Shown: positions 60,001 through 64,000 of the stretch, one piece after another | How positions within the stretch are numbered: position 1 is the first letter of the stretch | Layout of the letters: the number at the start of each line of letters is the position of its first letter | Source of the DNA: Pontederia crassipes | Lineage: Eukaryota; Streptophyta; Magnoliopsida; Commelinales; Pontederiaceae | DNA: 64,000 nucleotides | Direction of reading: 5' to 3' | Assembly (NCBI GenBank): GCA_030549335.1 | Contig: CM060194.1 | Location: forward strand, 68,670,077 to 68,734,076 | Position numbers and translations under genes: made by a program | Notes under the pieces: generated by a model | Told to the model about the DNA's origin: nothing | Seen by the model: only the letters and a program-made list of their open reading frames with translations | Databases searched by the model: none

Positions 60001-62297
60001 AAAGTATGAGGTTATTCTGATGCAGATTATGCCGGGGCTCATGAAGATAGAAGATAAATCATTGGTTATTGTACTTATGTTGGTGGAAACTTTATAACGT
60101 GGCACAACAAGAAACAATATGTGGTCTCACGCTCTAGTGCTGAGCCAGAATATAGGGTCATCCACTTCTACGTGATTTTAGAATATAAGGCAAAGGCTCA
60201 TACTACATGTGAACTCTTATGGGTCATCCACTTCTATGTGATTTTTGAATTTCTATTACTTCTCCAGTACTTATGTGTTGTGATAACAAGGTTGCAATAT
60301 TTATTGCAAACAATCTTATGTTTCATGAGGGGACAAAACACATAGAAGTGGATTGTCACTTCATTCGTGATGTTATTATAACTAAGAAGATATCCACTCC
60401 ATACATGACCACTGAGATCAACTAGCTAACATCTTCACTAAAGCACTTCCCAAAAAGAAACTCCTAGTTATATGTTCCAAGATGAGCCTAAATGATATTT
60501 AGGCTCTAGCTTGAGGGGGAGTCGGGGGGAGTATTGAGATATGATTTGCATATTTTTTCATATCTTTTCCTATCTTTGTAATATTATTCAAGATTAGTAT
60601 CCCAGATTTCTTAGGATAATATCCCAGATATTTTGGGATAATATCCCTGATTTTCTGGAGTAATATTTTAGCATATTCTCCCTTCTTGTATTGCCTACCT
60701 TGATTATAAATAGGAGGTACTAATGTTTGGTGAATAATAAGAGAAAACATTTCTCAACAACGTGAGATACATTGAATTACGATATCTAAAAGCCTCTAGA
60801 GGAAGAGGGGGCTCATTCTGATGTAGATTACGTCGGAGCACATGAGGATAAAAGATTGTAAAAACCTTGCAACATGGCGTATGAAAAAATAAAATGTGGT
60901 CTCATGACTCTAATGCCGACTGAGAATATAGCGCAAGGACTCATACTACATATGAACTTGTGACCTCACTTATACATGATTTTGAAATCCTATCACTTCT
61001 CTGGTACCAATGCATTGTGACAACAAGGCTACTATATTTATTGCAAGCAATCCTATGTTTCATGGGTTGACTAAACACAGAGGTGGATTGCCACTTCATT
61101 CGTCATGTTGTTCCAATTAAGAAGGTACACACTCCGCACTTGGCCGCCAAAGATCAACTAGCTGGCATTTTCACTAAAGCACTTCATAAGAACAAACAAG
61201 TTATATGTTCCAACCTGAGGTATTTATTCTCCAGTTTGAGGGTGAGTGTTGAAAGGAGATATAATTGAATATCTTTTTTCATATCTTTGAAATTGTTATT
61301 AGTAATTACTTATTCTCCTTTCTTCTCCACTTAGAATATTTTGGAGTAATATCAGAGATATTCTGTAATAATACAACAACAACAAAGCCTTATCCCACTA
61401 GGTGGGGACGGCTACATGGATCATACGACGCCATTCCGCTCTATTCGTTGATCCATGTTCATAAGATTCGACATGATTTTATGTTGGCTGTCGGGGCCTA
61501 ACACAACCCTCCTCCTTTATCCGGGCTTGGGACCGGCTATAAAATATAGGCGGAGTTACCGGCTATAAAATATAGGCGGAGTTATATTCTGTAATAATAT
61601 TCCAACATATTCTCCTTTCTTGTATCATCGGCCTTTATTATAAACAAGGAGACGCTAGTGTTTGGTTAATCAAGAAATAACATGTTTCTTAACAAACACG
61701 ACCATGCCGCCTGACACCTTCTGTTGCCGTTGCATAAAGTTCACCAAAAATCTACCTCCAATGTGTCAATCCAGTTGATGTCTGCCGCCATCCAGACCTA
61801 TCCATGCAACAGTCAAAGAAGAGGAGGGCAGTATTTTGTCAGCTTTGCCACAGACGGCATCGTTGCAGCATCCAGGAAAAGCAAAAAAATGTAATGGATA
61901 CAAACAGTAGGCAAACAAACAGTAGGCAATAAACCTACCAAAAAAATATTAACTCATGTAAACTAACTAGAAAGATGAACTCGTAGTCACCCTTGTCAGC
62001 TAACAAGAAAATGTATTATTTTAGAGAAACATATACTGAGTGATCATAATAAAGGACCATGCAAATAGAAAACTAAATAAAGTTATACACGTGAGGAATG
62101 ACGATTTTAAGTGCATATGTTCAGAGACTGACAAGTTTGCGGCAAGAAAAAAACCTCTGAAGAAAATTAAGTTTAAGGCAGCCTACCATTTCAGCATTTC
62201 AGCCAAGATATTGAAGCAAACAGATGCCACAGCTGCATTCTGGACATCTCGCACTAGCTTGACTATGAGACTACAAACTATCTGAACTACGTCAACC
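27603..62297 (-). CDS. NUP188: nucleoporin NUP188, C-terminal two thirds (18 exons in window)
   Basis: Exons in transcript order: 62297-62187, 50164-50093, 48685-48594, 48130-47982, 46565-46425, 46323-46216, 44932-44822, 38496-38398, 38293-38183, 37048-36873, 36422-36246, 36148-35932, 31953-31891, 31538-31480, 30767-30377, 30278-28710, 28029-27831, 27703-27603. All join in phase with usable splice signals and give 1314 residues plus stop. The C-terminus (GIRPVVGRIEDFSREI, then SLKQIISRVYPGLLQTGNF) and internal blocks such as IVFSLQYVLINHIQW match plant NUP188. The protein is an all-helical scaffold of the inner ring of the nuclear pore, partnering NUP93. The plant protein has roughly 1900-2000 residues, so about 600 N-terminal residues lie to the right of the window. 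Exons are intact while introns carry many transposons. Confidence 0.93.
27831..28029 (-). CDS. NUP188: NUP188 penultimate exon
   Basis: Acceptor GTGTAG, donor GTAATT. Reads DQAIAIVTELCRQKEIEPRI, then YLELCVYQFCGIRPVVGRIE. 66 codons plus one base, completed by TG of the last exon. Confidence 0.92.
28030..28709 (-). other. NUP188 intron, nothing recognised
   Basis: AT-rich intron between the large exon and the penultimate exon. No repeat or other feature was supported. Confidence 0.6.
28710..30278 (-). CDS. NUP188: NUP188 large exon, 523 codons
   Basis: Acceptor CTTGTAG, donor GTAAAA. One open frame from MIRRNRYTLQIREIPETFVE to PTPEILHGLQ with helical, leucine-rich repeats throughout. The Met at its start is internal, because the exon joins the previous one in phase. 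By far the longest exon of the gene here. Confidence 0.95.
30377..30767 (-). CDS. NUP188: NUP188 exon, 130 codons
   Basis: Acceptor CTTGCAG, donor GTAAGT. Reads EKKELTNLVISDLYYHLQGE and ends SVISLFKGN. The first base T completes the AG left by the preceding exon (Ser). Confidence 0.93.
30768..31479 (-). other. NUP188 intron, nothing recognised
   Basis: AT-rich intron between the exons at 31480 and 30767. No repeat structure was supported. Confidence 0.55.
31480..31538 (-). CDS. NUP188: NUP188 short exon
   Basis: Acceptor TATGCAG, donor GTATGA. Reads LIGHPAFSLLLSQYALHGY, a conserved block of the family. Confidence 0.9.
31616..31784 (+). mobile_element. SINE-like element with RTE-type 3' end, full copy
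   Basis: Begins AACTCCGCTTATGTTTTATA and ends CCTAGTGGGATAAGGCTTTG plus TTG repeats. It is inserted in a TA-rich site, so the target duplication cannot be told from the TA runs on either side. It lies in the short intron between NUP188 exons 31891-31953 and 31480-31538, on the opposite strand to the gene. Confidence 0.8.
31891..31953 (-). CDS. NUP188: NUP188 short exon, 21 codons
   Basis: Acceptor GTTGCAG, donor GTTAGT. Reads SGNAGGLSMSLYKKIYLIYN. Starts and ends between codons, matching its neighbours. The acceptor could lie six bases upstream. Confidence 0.82.
32928..33245 (+). mobile_element. TRIM-type miniature LTR element, copy 1
   Basis: Two 83-base terminal direct repeats (32928-33010 and 33163-33245), each TGTTAAGAATAT...TTTAACA, flank a non-coding centre of about 150 bases. 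The left repeat is followed by TGGTATTTGG, a form of the tRNA-Met primer site. The right repeat is preceded by the purine-rich CGTGAGGAGAAG. A perfect 5-base target duplication CAAAC lies at 32923-32927 and 33246-33250. A TA repeat has expanded inside. It has no coding capacity, as usual for TRIMs, and is somewhat diverged from copy 2 at 52207. Confidence 0.9.
33053..33091. repeat. TA microsatellite inside the TRIM
   Basis: TA dinucleotide run within the non-coding centre of the TRIM; absent at the matching place in the second copy. Confidence 0.9.
33425..33532. repeat. compound TA/TG/CA microsatellites
   Basis: Several short TA, TG and CA runs (about 33420-33448 and 33488-33532), just before the LINE. 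Confidence 0.85.
33545..35228 (+). mobile_element. 5'-truncated L1-type LINE, end of ORF2
   Basis: Plus-strand frames carry the C-terminal part of a plant L1 reverse transcriptase: ITYLGLPLKDRHITSRGW, LLSRGGRLILLRSVLSALPT, then DWASICRPTSQGGFGVWDLQ, ALLARW, FFWQHTWSLGG and the zinc-binding tail KVKIFAWLLRRGRLLT and CVLCGAAMEDIPHLF. The frame changes once near 34.0 kb, between LDSLKSSF and GRGPEHRG, so there is a frameshift there, and a second disturbance follows PHLF. The 3' end has the GATGACAACC...GGTGGTCATCC hairpin, TTTTTCTTCT and a short A tail at about 35217-35227. Near its left end a block of about 54 bases (GGGGAATGCGGAACGATATC) is repeated in tandem. It lies opposite to NUP188 in an intron. 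Confidence 0.85.
35296..35568 (+). pseudogene. coding-like segment of unknown origin
   Basis: Just after the LINE tail, one plus-strand frame reads ENIKNSIEKVQGRLKNIINK, then a stop, then LPLKVVIALVEKLQETIENT and LATMDIPFGQKEDKFVTEVD before a final stop. Composition and frame look coding and helical, but I recognise no family. It could be a captured exon or a decayed gene piece; chance is also possible. Confidence 0.3.
35932..36148 (-). CDS. NUP188: NUP188 exon, 72 codons
   Basis: Acceptor CTGTAG, donor GTAAAT. Reads HQCQGMFLEIVAHELFLHGK and ends DDVEVILRSK. The first G completes TGG (Trp) with the previous exon. Confidence 0.9.
36246..36422 (-). CDS. NUP188: NUP188 exon, 58 codons plus
   Basis: Acceptor CTTAAAG, donor GTAAAT. 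Reads SLNLYRSILKLLKAIWEGGS, then SEKFWKKMSSVIVAH. Phase agrees on both sides. Confidence 0.9.
36873..37048 (-). CDS. NUP188: NUP188 exon, 58 codons plus
   Basis: Acceptor TTGTTGCAG, donor GTATTG. Reads PALLSSLLLPEDKVEVLSEV and ends LKYVEESEMN. Starts in phase 0, ends with AG. Confidence 0.9.
37049..38182 (-). other. NUP188 intron, nothing recognised
   Basis: About 1.1 kb of AT-rich intron between two well-supported exons. No transposon or RNA signature was supported. Confidence 0.6.
38183..38293 (-). CDS. NUP188: NUP188 exon, 37 codons
   Basis: Acceptor CTGTCAG, donor GTCAGT. Reads TKEIQEIIYSILNEEENVVE and ends DILTSVAYFQ. Only this phase is free of stops. Confidence 0.92.
38398..38496 (-). 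CDS. NUP188: NUP188 exon, 33 codons
   Basis: Reads AVQIASARVISLFCLVTSKL and ends EENISLELD before donor GTTAAG. The acceptor ATAAAG has a poor pyrimidine tract, so its exact start is less sure, but phase and family similarity (NP.IQVA.ARV) support it. Confidence 0.8.
39350..39700 (+). mobile_element. possible Copia gag fragment
   Basis: Coding-like plus-strand frames include EVNELMHFTEGLKKHHDKIL and HYCKNRQHTRDT, the latter resembling the CX..H zinc-knuckle end of Copia gag. Short, broken and without LTRs, so the assignment is weak. Confidence 0.35.
39740..40160 (-). mobile_element. Copia 3'-end remnant
   Basis: Contains ACACTCCCCCTCAAGC, the reverse complement of a Copia purine tract, followed on the right by decayed RNase H-end sequence. 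It matches the order seen in the Copia element at 62437-64000. Only the 3' end remains and it is broken. Confidence 0.55.
40385..40735. other. GC-rich patch within a NUP188 intron
   Basis: An island of CAGCAG, GGCGGC and GCGACAG words in otherwise AT-rich intron. The frames are not coding-like. It may be the GC-rich leader of a retrotransposon or a captured piece of gene-rich DNA. Confidence 0.35.
41080..42960 (-). mobile_element. decayed L1-type LINE, reverse transcriptase to zinc-binding region
   Basis: Minus-strand frames carry FSVLVNGARTDDRMQRRG and PMLFVLAVDAHAKCTH from the reverse-transcriptase palm, with MQMIQYSSSRAL where the YADDT motif should be. Further left come WALAAHPNPRVAETWSEAGG and LGGWVWLSKS, which match the LINE at 34.4-34.6 kb (WALTTSPEATVAETW and MDGWVWLSES). 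Many frame changes. Runs of C near 41205 mark a further disruption. Confidence 0.75.
43060..43640 (+). mobile_element. Copia fragment split by a SINE-like insertion
   Basis: Decayed reverse-transcriptase and RNase H sequence (LKKHLHSQLKTKDL near 43095, MDPNMKLELDEG near 43262, and GYNDADCTGPPIG near 43610) in the same order as the Copia element at the right edge. The SINE-like element 43416-43586 lies within it. Broken and old. Confidence 0.7.
43416..43586 (+). mobile_element. SINE-like element with RTE-type 3' end, inside a Copia fragment
   Basis: Begins AACTCCGCCTATGTTTTATA, ends with the RTE-type CCTAGTGGGATAAGGCTTTG and TTG repeats. The flanking repeat ATTATAGGCCATATTTA (43399-43415) and ATTATAGGTCATATTTA (43587-43603) differs at one of 17 positions. 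Copia RNase H sequence continues on the other side. Confidence 0.88.
44822..44932 (-). CDS. NUP188: NUP188 exon, 37 codons
   Basis: Acceptor GTATGCAG, donor GTAAGT. Reads EGFLNVQAFIQTMFSPSSKP and ends MISFYENP. Confidence 0.93.
44933..46215 (-). other. NUP188 intron
   Basis: AT-rich intron. A hairpin-like segment near 45127-45182 resembles an L1 3' tail (poly-T, GAGAGGGTGATTG...AATCGCCAC) but is too diverged to be sure. Otherwise nothing was recognised. Confidence 0.45.
46216..46323 (-). CDS. NUP188: NUP188 exon, 36 codons
   Basis: Acceptor TTGTCAG, donor GTAAAC. Reads KNYVNHNFKLKEIELIQLAV and ends VHSLLEDLSQ. The earlier acceptor is chosen because it keeps phase with the preceding exon. 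Confidence 0.9.
46425..46565 (-). CDS. NUP188: NUP188 exon, 47 codons
   Basis: Acceptor TTCCACAG, donor GTACTT. Reads ILEVIKSCIKAMKSSHELCS and HRTLCRVICVSTEAS. The open frame runs past the donor, but the family sequence changes there. Confidence 0.88.
46566..47981 (-). other. NUP188 intron with L1 tails
   Basis: AT-rich intron holding one clear L1 3' tail near 47262-47325 and a possible second near 47785-47880 (GGGGAAAGGATGACAACA). Nothing else was recognised. Confidence 0.5.
47262..47325 (-). mobile_element. very short L1 3'-end copy
   Basis: On the minus strand: the hairpin GGATGACAACCAC...GGTGGTCATCC, then TTTATCTCCTAAAAAA, the same end as the LINE at 35.2 kb. Confidence 0.65.
47982..48130 (-). 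CDS. NUP188: NUP188 exon, 49 codons plus
   Basis: Acceptor CCTTGCAG, donor GTGCAC. Reads LNFTVQLLEKRADDSLVSPL, then IVFSLQYVLINHIQW and ends KMTIK. The first bases TA complete a Val codon with the G from the GC-AG exon. Confidence 0.93.
48409..48449 (-). mobile_element. 41-base RTE/SINE 3'-end insertion with target duplication
   Basis: Only CAA repeats plus AAGCCTTATCCCACTAGGTG and GGGTCGGCAT remain, but a perfect 16-base repeat CCAATTGTCAAATATA flanks it at 48393-48408 and 48450-48465. This marks an extreme 5' truncation during target-primed reverse transcription. Confidence 0.88.
48594..48685 (-). CDS. NUP188: NUP188 exon ending at a GC donor
   Basis: Acceptor TTCTTAG. Reads GAWMLSGGLARMLMNDFADS and ends DTFELTNA plus one G. 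The intron starts GCATGT rather than GT. Phase and family similarity (S.LDFTMQL-like continuation VLNFTVQL) support the GC donor; no GT nearby keeps phase. Confidence 0.88.
49240..49342 (-). mobile_element. 103-base L1 3'-end insertion with target duplication
   Basis: Flanked by ATAGTAAATT at 49230-49239 and 49343-49352. The minus strand reads the GGATGACC...GGTCATCC hairpin and then TTTTTCCTCTCAAAAAA, as in other L1 copies here, with CTTGTACATGTTTCC-like sequence upstream that matches CATTTGTACACC of the 35.1-kb LINE in position. Confidence 0.85.
49549..49972 (-). mobile_element. RTE-type LINE, 5'-truncated, with target duplication
   Basis: The minus-strand frame reads GHTKLDKIRNDHIRERVGVA, then RLRWFGHVQRRPLDARVDQI and RGRPRRTLGELIEQDL, the well-known C-terminus of plant RTE reverse transcriptases. 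It then runs to the CCACTAGATGGGGTCGGCTA-type end and CAA repeats (TTG on the element's strand). The target duplication TTAATTGATATCAA lies at 49535-49548 and 49973-49986. The frame has a stop shortly before the tail. Confidence 0.92.
50093..50164 (-). CDS. NUP188: NUP188 exon, 23 codons plus
   Basis: Acceptor AATGCAG, donor GTAAGC. Reads SPCRVMEVVTRFNIISAEAD and GAA. Its first T completes TGT (Cys) with the exon 12 kb upstream, giving MLKC-SPCRV, which matches the family. Confidence 0.88.
50549..50741 (-). mobile_element. RTE-type LINE 3' fragment
   Basis: Nearly the same as the tail half of the RTE copy at 49549: CAACAACAAAGCCTTATCCC, then the reverse complement of codons for RGRPRRTLGELIEQ. 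Ends abruptly near 50741. No clear target duplication was found. Confidence 0.8.
51005..52200 (+). mobile_element. decayed L1-type LINE pieces
   Basis: CCCATCTCAAATGGCGGTTT and TTCCGAGACC correspond to the CRP(T/I)S.GGFG..DL block of L1 ORF2. The block occurs twice about 157 bases apart (near 51077 and 51232), so there is an internal duplication. Downstream frames are open only in short stretches. The 3' limit is approximate. Confidence 0.5.
52207..52496 (+). mobile_element. TRIM-type miniature LTR element, copy 2
   Basis: Terminal direct repeats at 52207-52287 and 52415-52496 (TGTTAAGAATATAAATCAAT...). The primer site TGGTATCAGAGATC lies directly after the first and the purine tract CGTGAGGGGGAG directly before the second. 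The target duplication GTCAT at 52202-52206 and 52497-52501 is perfect. 290 bp, non-coding, same family as 32928-33245. Confidence 0.93.
52597..53069. repeat. tandem duplication, two units of about 235 bases
   Basis: The unit starting CCTATCTCCCATCCTGCCAT at 52598 is repeated from about 52833 with only a few differences, both ending AAAATATCAAGGAGACATAA. No transposon motif is seen in it. It lies within the 12-kb NUP188 intron. Confidence 0.92.
53090..53520 (-). mobile_element. L1-type LINE zinc-binding-domain fragment
   Basis: The minus strand reads words matching the LINE tail near 34.75 kb (CGAGGTGGGCGGACACATCC, TGCGTTCTAT). This corresponds to R.R...RYRARWADTSCVL. The remainder is decayed. 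Confidence 0.55.
56191..56407 (+). repeat. 5' LTR of the inner Copia
   Basis: Matches 60534-60759 apart from scattered substitutions and small gaps. Contains a TATAAATA promoter-like motif near 56354. Confidence 0.85.
60534..60759 (+). repeat. 3' LTR of the inner Copia
   Basis: Follows a purine tract at about 60510-60533. Ends TTTCTCAACA, then ACGTGAG as at the left side of the element. Confidence 0.85.
61247..61694 (+). repeat. 3' LTR of the outer Copia, carrying a SINE-like insertion
   Basis: Begins TGTTGAAAGGAGATATAATT after TTTGAGGGTGAG and ends TTTCTTAACA. Without the insertion at 61374-61583 it would be about 220 bases, like the inner Copia LTRs, which it resembles (CTCCTTTCTTGTATC, then TATAAACAAGGAG). 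Confidence 0.75.
61374..61583 (-). mobile_element. SINE-like element inside a Copia LTR
   Basis: Full unit with CAA repeats at its left end; the target duplication ATATTCTGTAATAATA at 61358-61373 and 61584-61599 is perfect. About 27 bases of its 5' end (ACCGGCTATAAAATATAGGC) occur twice. It is inserted in the outer Copia LTR, so it is the youngest layer of this nest. Confidence 0.9.
62187..62297 (-). CDS. NUP188: NUP188 exon, 36 codons plus (most 5' in window)
   Basis: Acceptor TTATTCAG, donor GTAGGC. Reads VDVVQIVCSLIVKLVRDVQN and SVCFNILAEMLK. Joins in phase to 50164. It stands alone between two Copia elements. Earlier exons must lie to the right of the window. Confidence 0.87.
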
Positions 62298-62436
62298 CTG
62301 AATAAATATTAAAAAGCATGTTATTAAGGATCCAGGAATTTGAATATGAGATGATAAACAACCTGGACAGCATCAAACGTTAAAAAATGTCTCCTTCAAA
62401 AAACATTAAAAATAGAGAGAGAGAGATTATGGCATT
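62298..62436. other. short spacer between the NUP188 exon and the Copia LTR
   Basis: Intronic AT-rich sequence with a short GA run near 62413-62427. Nothing else was recognised. Confidence 0.5.
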
Positions 62437-64000
62437 TGAGAAAATTAGAGAGATTGATAGAAGAATTTTCTCCCTACAGCATCTCAGGGATCCTCTTCTA
62501 TTATATATGAAAGGGTGATCATACATACCATATATGTCAATAGGAAAGTGCTCTGGCATATAACTATCATTACAAGGAAATATCCCTAATAGAATCTTTC
62601 TTTATATGGAAAGATATATTCCTAATACTCCCCCTCAAGTTGGAGCATATATATCATACATGCCCAACTTGCCACAAATATAAAGAACCCGAGGACCTCG
62701 AAGAGCTTTAGTAAATATGTCAGCCAACTGATCATTTGATGAAACAAAAAATGTCACAATATCCCTCGATATTACTTTTTTCTCGAACAAAGTGACAATC
62801 TACTTCAATATGTTTGGTCCTCTCATGGAAAACAGGATTTGATGCAATGTGAATAGCTACCTAATTATCACAAAACAATTTCATAGGATGCAATTGCAGA
62901 TATTTAATTCTGTAAGCAATTGTTTCAACCATATCAATTCACATGTAGTTGAAGTCATTGCTCTATATTCAGCCTCTGCACTAGAAAGAGCAACTACATT
63001 TTGCTTCTTACTCTTCCAAAAAATCAAATTGCCTCCAAAAAACACACAATAACCAGTCATTGATCGTCTATCAAATGGAGAACCAGCCCAGTCAGCATCT
63101 GTATATCCAACCACTTGCATATGACCTCTATCTTGATATAATAAGCCTTTACCAGGAGCACCTTTAATGTATTTAATGATTCTGATCACTGCATCCCAAT
63201 GTTTCTTTGTTGGTGAATCCAAAAATTGACTCACAACACTCACAGCAAATGAGATGTCTGGACGAGTCACTGTGAGATAGTTCAATTTGCCAACTAATCT
63301 ACGATACCTTCCAATATCTGAAGATCACTGCATCCCAATGTTTCTTTGTTGGTGAATCCAAAAATTGACTCACAACACACAGCAAATGAGATGTCTGGAC
63401 GAGTCACTGTGAGATAGTTCAATTTGCCAACTAATCTACGATACCTTCCAATATCTGAAAATGGCTCCCCCTCATCTGGTACTAATTTCACATTTGGATC
63501 CATTGGAGTGCTTGCTGGTCGGCAATTAAGTAAGCATGTCTCCTCTAGAATATCCAACACATACTTTCTTTGAGAAATATATATACCATGCGAAGATTGA
63601 GCAACTTCAATACCGAGAAAATATTTTAGAAGTCCCAAATCTTTAGTCTGAAATTGTGAATGCAAATGAGATTTAAGCTGAGAAATACCAATTGTATCAT
63701 CTCCAGTTATAACAATATCATCAACATACACAACAAGAAGTATTAATCGTCCTTTTGAATGTCTGTAAAATGCATAATGATCTGATTTACAACGATTTAG
63801 TCCAAAGTCCATAACAGCTGAACTAAAACGACAAAACCATGCTCGAGGAGACTGTTTGAGGTCATATAAAGTTTTTTTTAATTTGCATACCATACCAGAA
63901 TACTCCCCCTGAGCACGAAAATCGGGAGGTTGATCCATATAAACTTCCTCTTCAAGGTTACCATGCAAGAACGCATTCTTAATATCAAGTTGGAGCAAAG
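62437..64000 (-). mobile_element. Copia retrotransposon, 3' part, running off the right edge
   Basis: The 3' LTR lies at about 62437-62618 with the purine tract (CTCCCCCTCAAGTTGG on plus) just beside it. Then come RNase H (VVGYTDADWAGSPFDRRSMT and KQNVVALSSAEAEYRAM near 63000-63110) and reverse transcriptase (LFMDQPP-like YMDQPPDFRAQG near 63925, VVYVDDIVITGDD near 63720, KYFLGIEVAQSS near 63620). Better kept than the other Copia pieces, with about one or two breaks in the visible part. Integrase and gag would lie beyond the edge. Confidence 0.85.

Larger units (their letters stand above)
56191..60759 (+). mobile_element. inner Copia element with both LTRs
   Basis: LTRs of about 217 and 225 bases (56191-56407 and 60534-60759), TGAGATATGATTTGCATA...TTTCTCAACA, with TATAAATAGGAGG inside. 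Parts in order: gag from MADQKVESSNSG near 56546, protease region, GAG-pre-integrase and integrase (CEACQIGKHH near 57900, LVHVDLWGPCRVS near 57980), reverse transcriptase (VYVDDILISGSD near 59530, LGIEVNQFDDGF near 59645), RNase H, and the purine tract TTGAGGGGGAG near 60511. ACGTGAG flanks it on both sides. Broken with several breaks; the LTRs differ modestly, so it is of middle age and younger than its host Copia. Confidence 0.85.
53525..61694 (+). mobile_element. outer Copia element, 5'-truncated, split by a younger Copia
   Basis: Left part 53525-56190 carries gag-end, integrase (NGVAERKLHHMLNVARTLLF near 54390) and reverse-transcriptase pieces (KKAICGLKQSTRAW near 55675, LVLYVDDVNILL near 55820). 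The RNase H end and 3' LTR follow on the other side of the inner element at 60760-61694. The two halves read on at the same point (FMQQPRE on the left; ACGTGAGATACATTG on the right). The 3' LTR lies at 61247-61694 and itself holds a SINE-like insertion. No 5' LTR is seen. Broken many times and old. Confidence 0.8.
50165..62186 (-). other. NUP188 intron of about 12 kb
   Basis: Contains an RTE piece (50549-50741), decayed L1 pieces (51005-52200 and 53090-53520), a TRIM (52207-52496), a 235-base tandem duplication (52597-53069), nested Copia elements (53525-61694), and a SINE-like element inside a Copia LTR (61374-61583). The flanking exons join in phase and give a sequence typical of the family. 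Confidence 0.8.

Noticed and set aside
3998-61583. Regularly recurring CTTATCCCACTAGGTGG blocks as a CRISPR-like or regulatory repeat
   Set aside because: Spacing is irregular over tens of kilobases, each copy has its own target duplication, and the genome is eukaryotic. They are retroposed 3' ends.

Overview
The window is nuclear DNA of a flowering plant, most likely a monocot. The first exons of two host genes are strongly GC-rich while introns and spacers are AT-rich, the genes have plant-type GT-AG introns, and the repeats are typical plant Ty3/Gypsy, Ty1/Copia, TRIM, L1 and RTE elements. I cannot name the species; a Zingiberales-like or palm-like monocot is a guess only.

All four host genes lie on the minus strand. 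From left to right: (1) 1-730, the 5' part of an RMD5/GID2-like subunit of the CTLH/GID ubiquitin ligase, running off the left edge; (2) 12987-14098, a secreted Ole e 1-like protein in three exons; (3) 22769-25607, the translation initiation factor eIF4B in two exons; (4) 27603-62297, the C-terminal two thirds of the scaffold nucleoporin NUP188, with 18 coding exons resolved here and its N-terminal exons beyond the right edge. Every NUP188 exon-exon join was checked by reading phase and the chain is consistent from end to end, giving 1314 residues plus stop.

The spaces between and inside these genes are a layered record of transposable elements. Between genes 1 and 2 lie a 0.62-kb palindromic element, a SINE-like insertion, and a 7.5-kb structure whose GC-rich arms are inverted repeats of each other and enclose an old chromovirus (Ty3/Gypsy) block, itself carrying a LINE. 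Between genes 2 and 3 lies a young Ty3/Gypsy element (15625-21883) whose two 904-bp LTRs show no difference I could find. NUP188 has kept its exons although its introns are filled with L1 pieces, RTE pieces, SINE-like elements, two TRIM elements and Copia elements nested in one another. The largest intron, 50165-62186, is about 12 kb.

The less obvious signals are: a bipartite SINE-like family with four full copies, each with target-site duplications and a 3' end shared with an RTE LINE; two TRIM elements with perfect 5-bp target duplications; a 41-bp insertion with a 16-bp target duplication; a GC-AG intron in NUP188; and the GC-rich inverted-arm family. The genes do not form a pathway. They share only orientation and possibly an old neighbourhood: from memory, Arabidopsis chromosome 4 has an eIF4B-like gene, NUP188 and a LisH/CRA/RING gene in the same general region.
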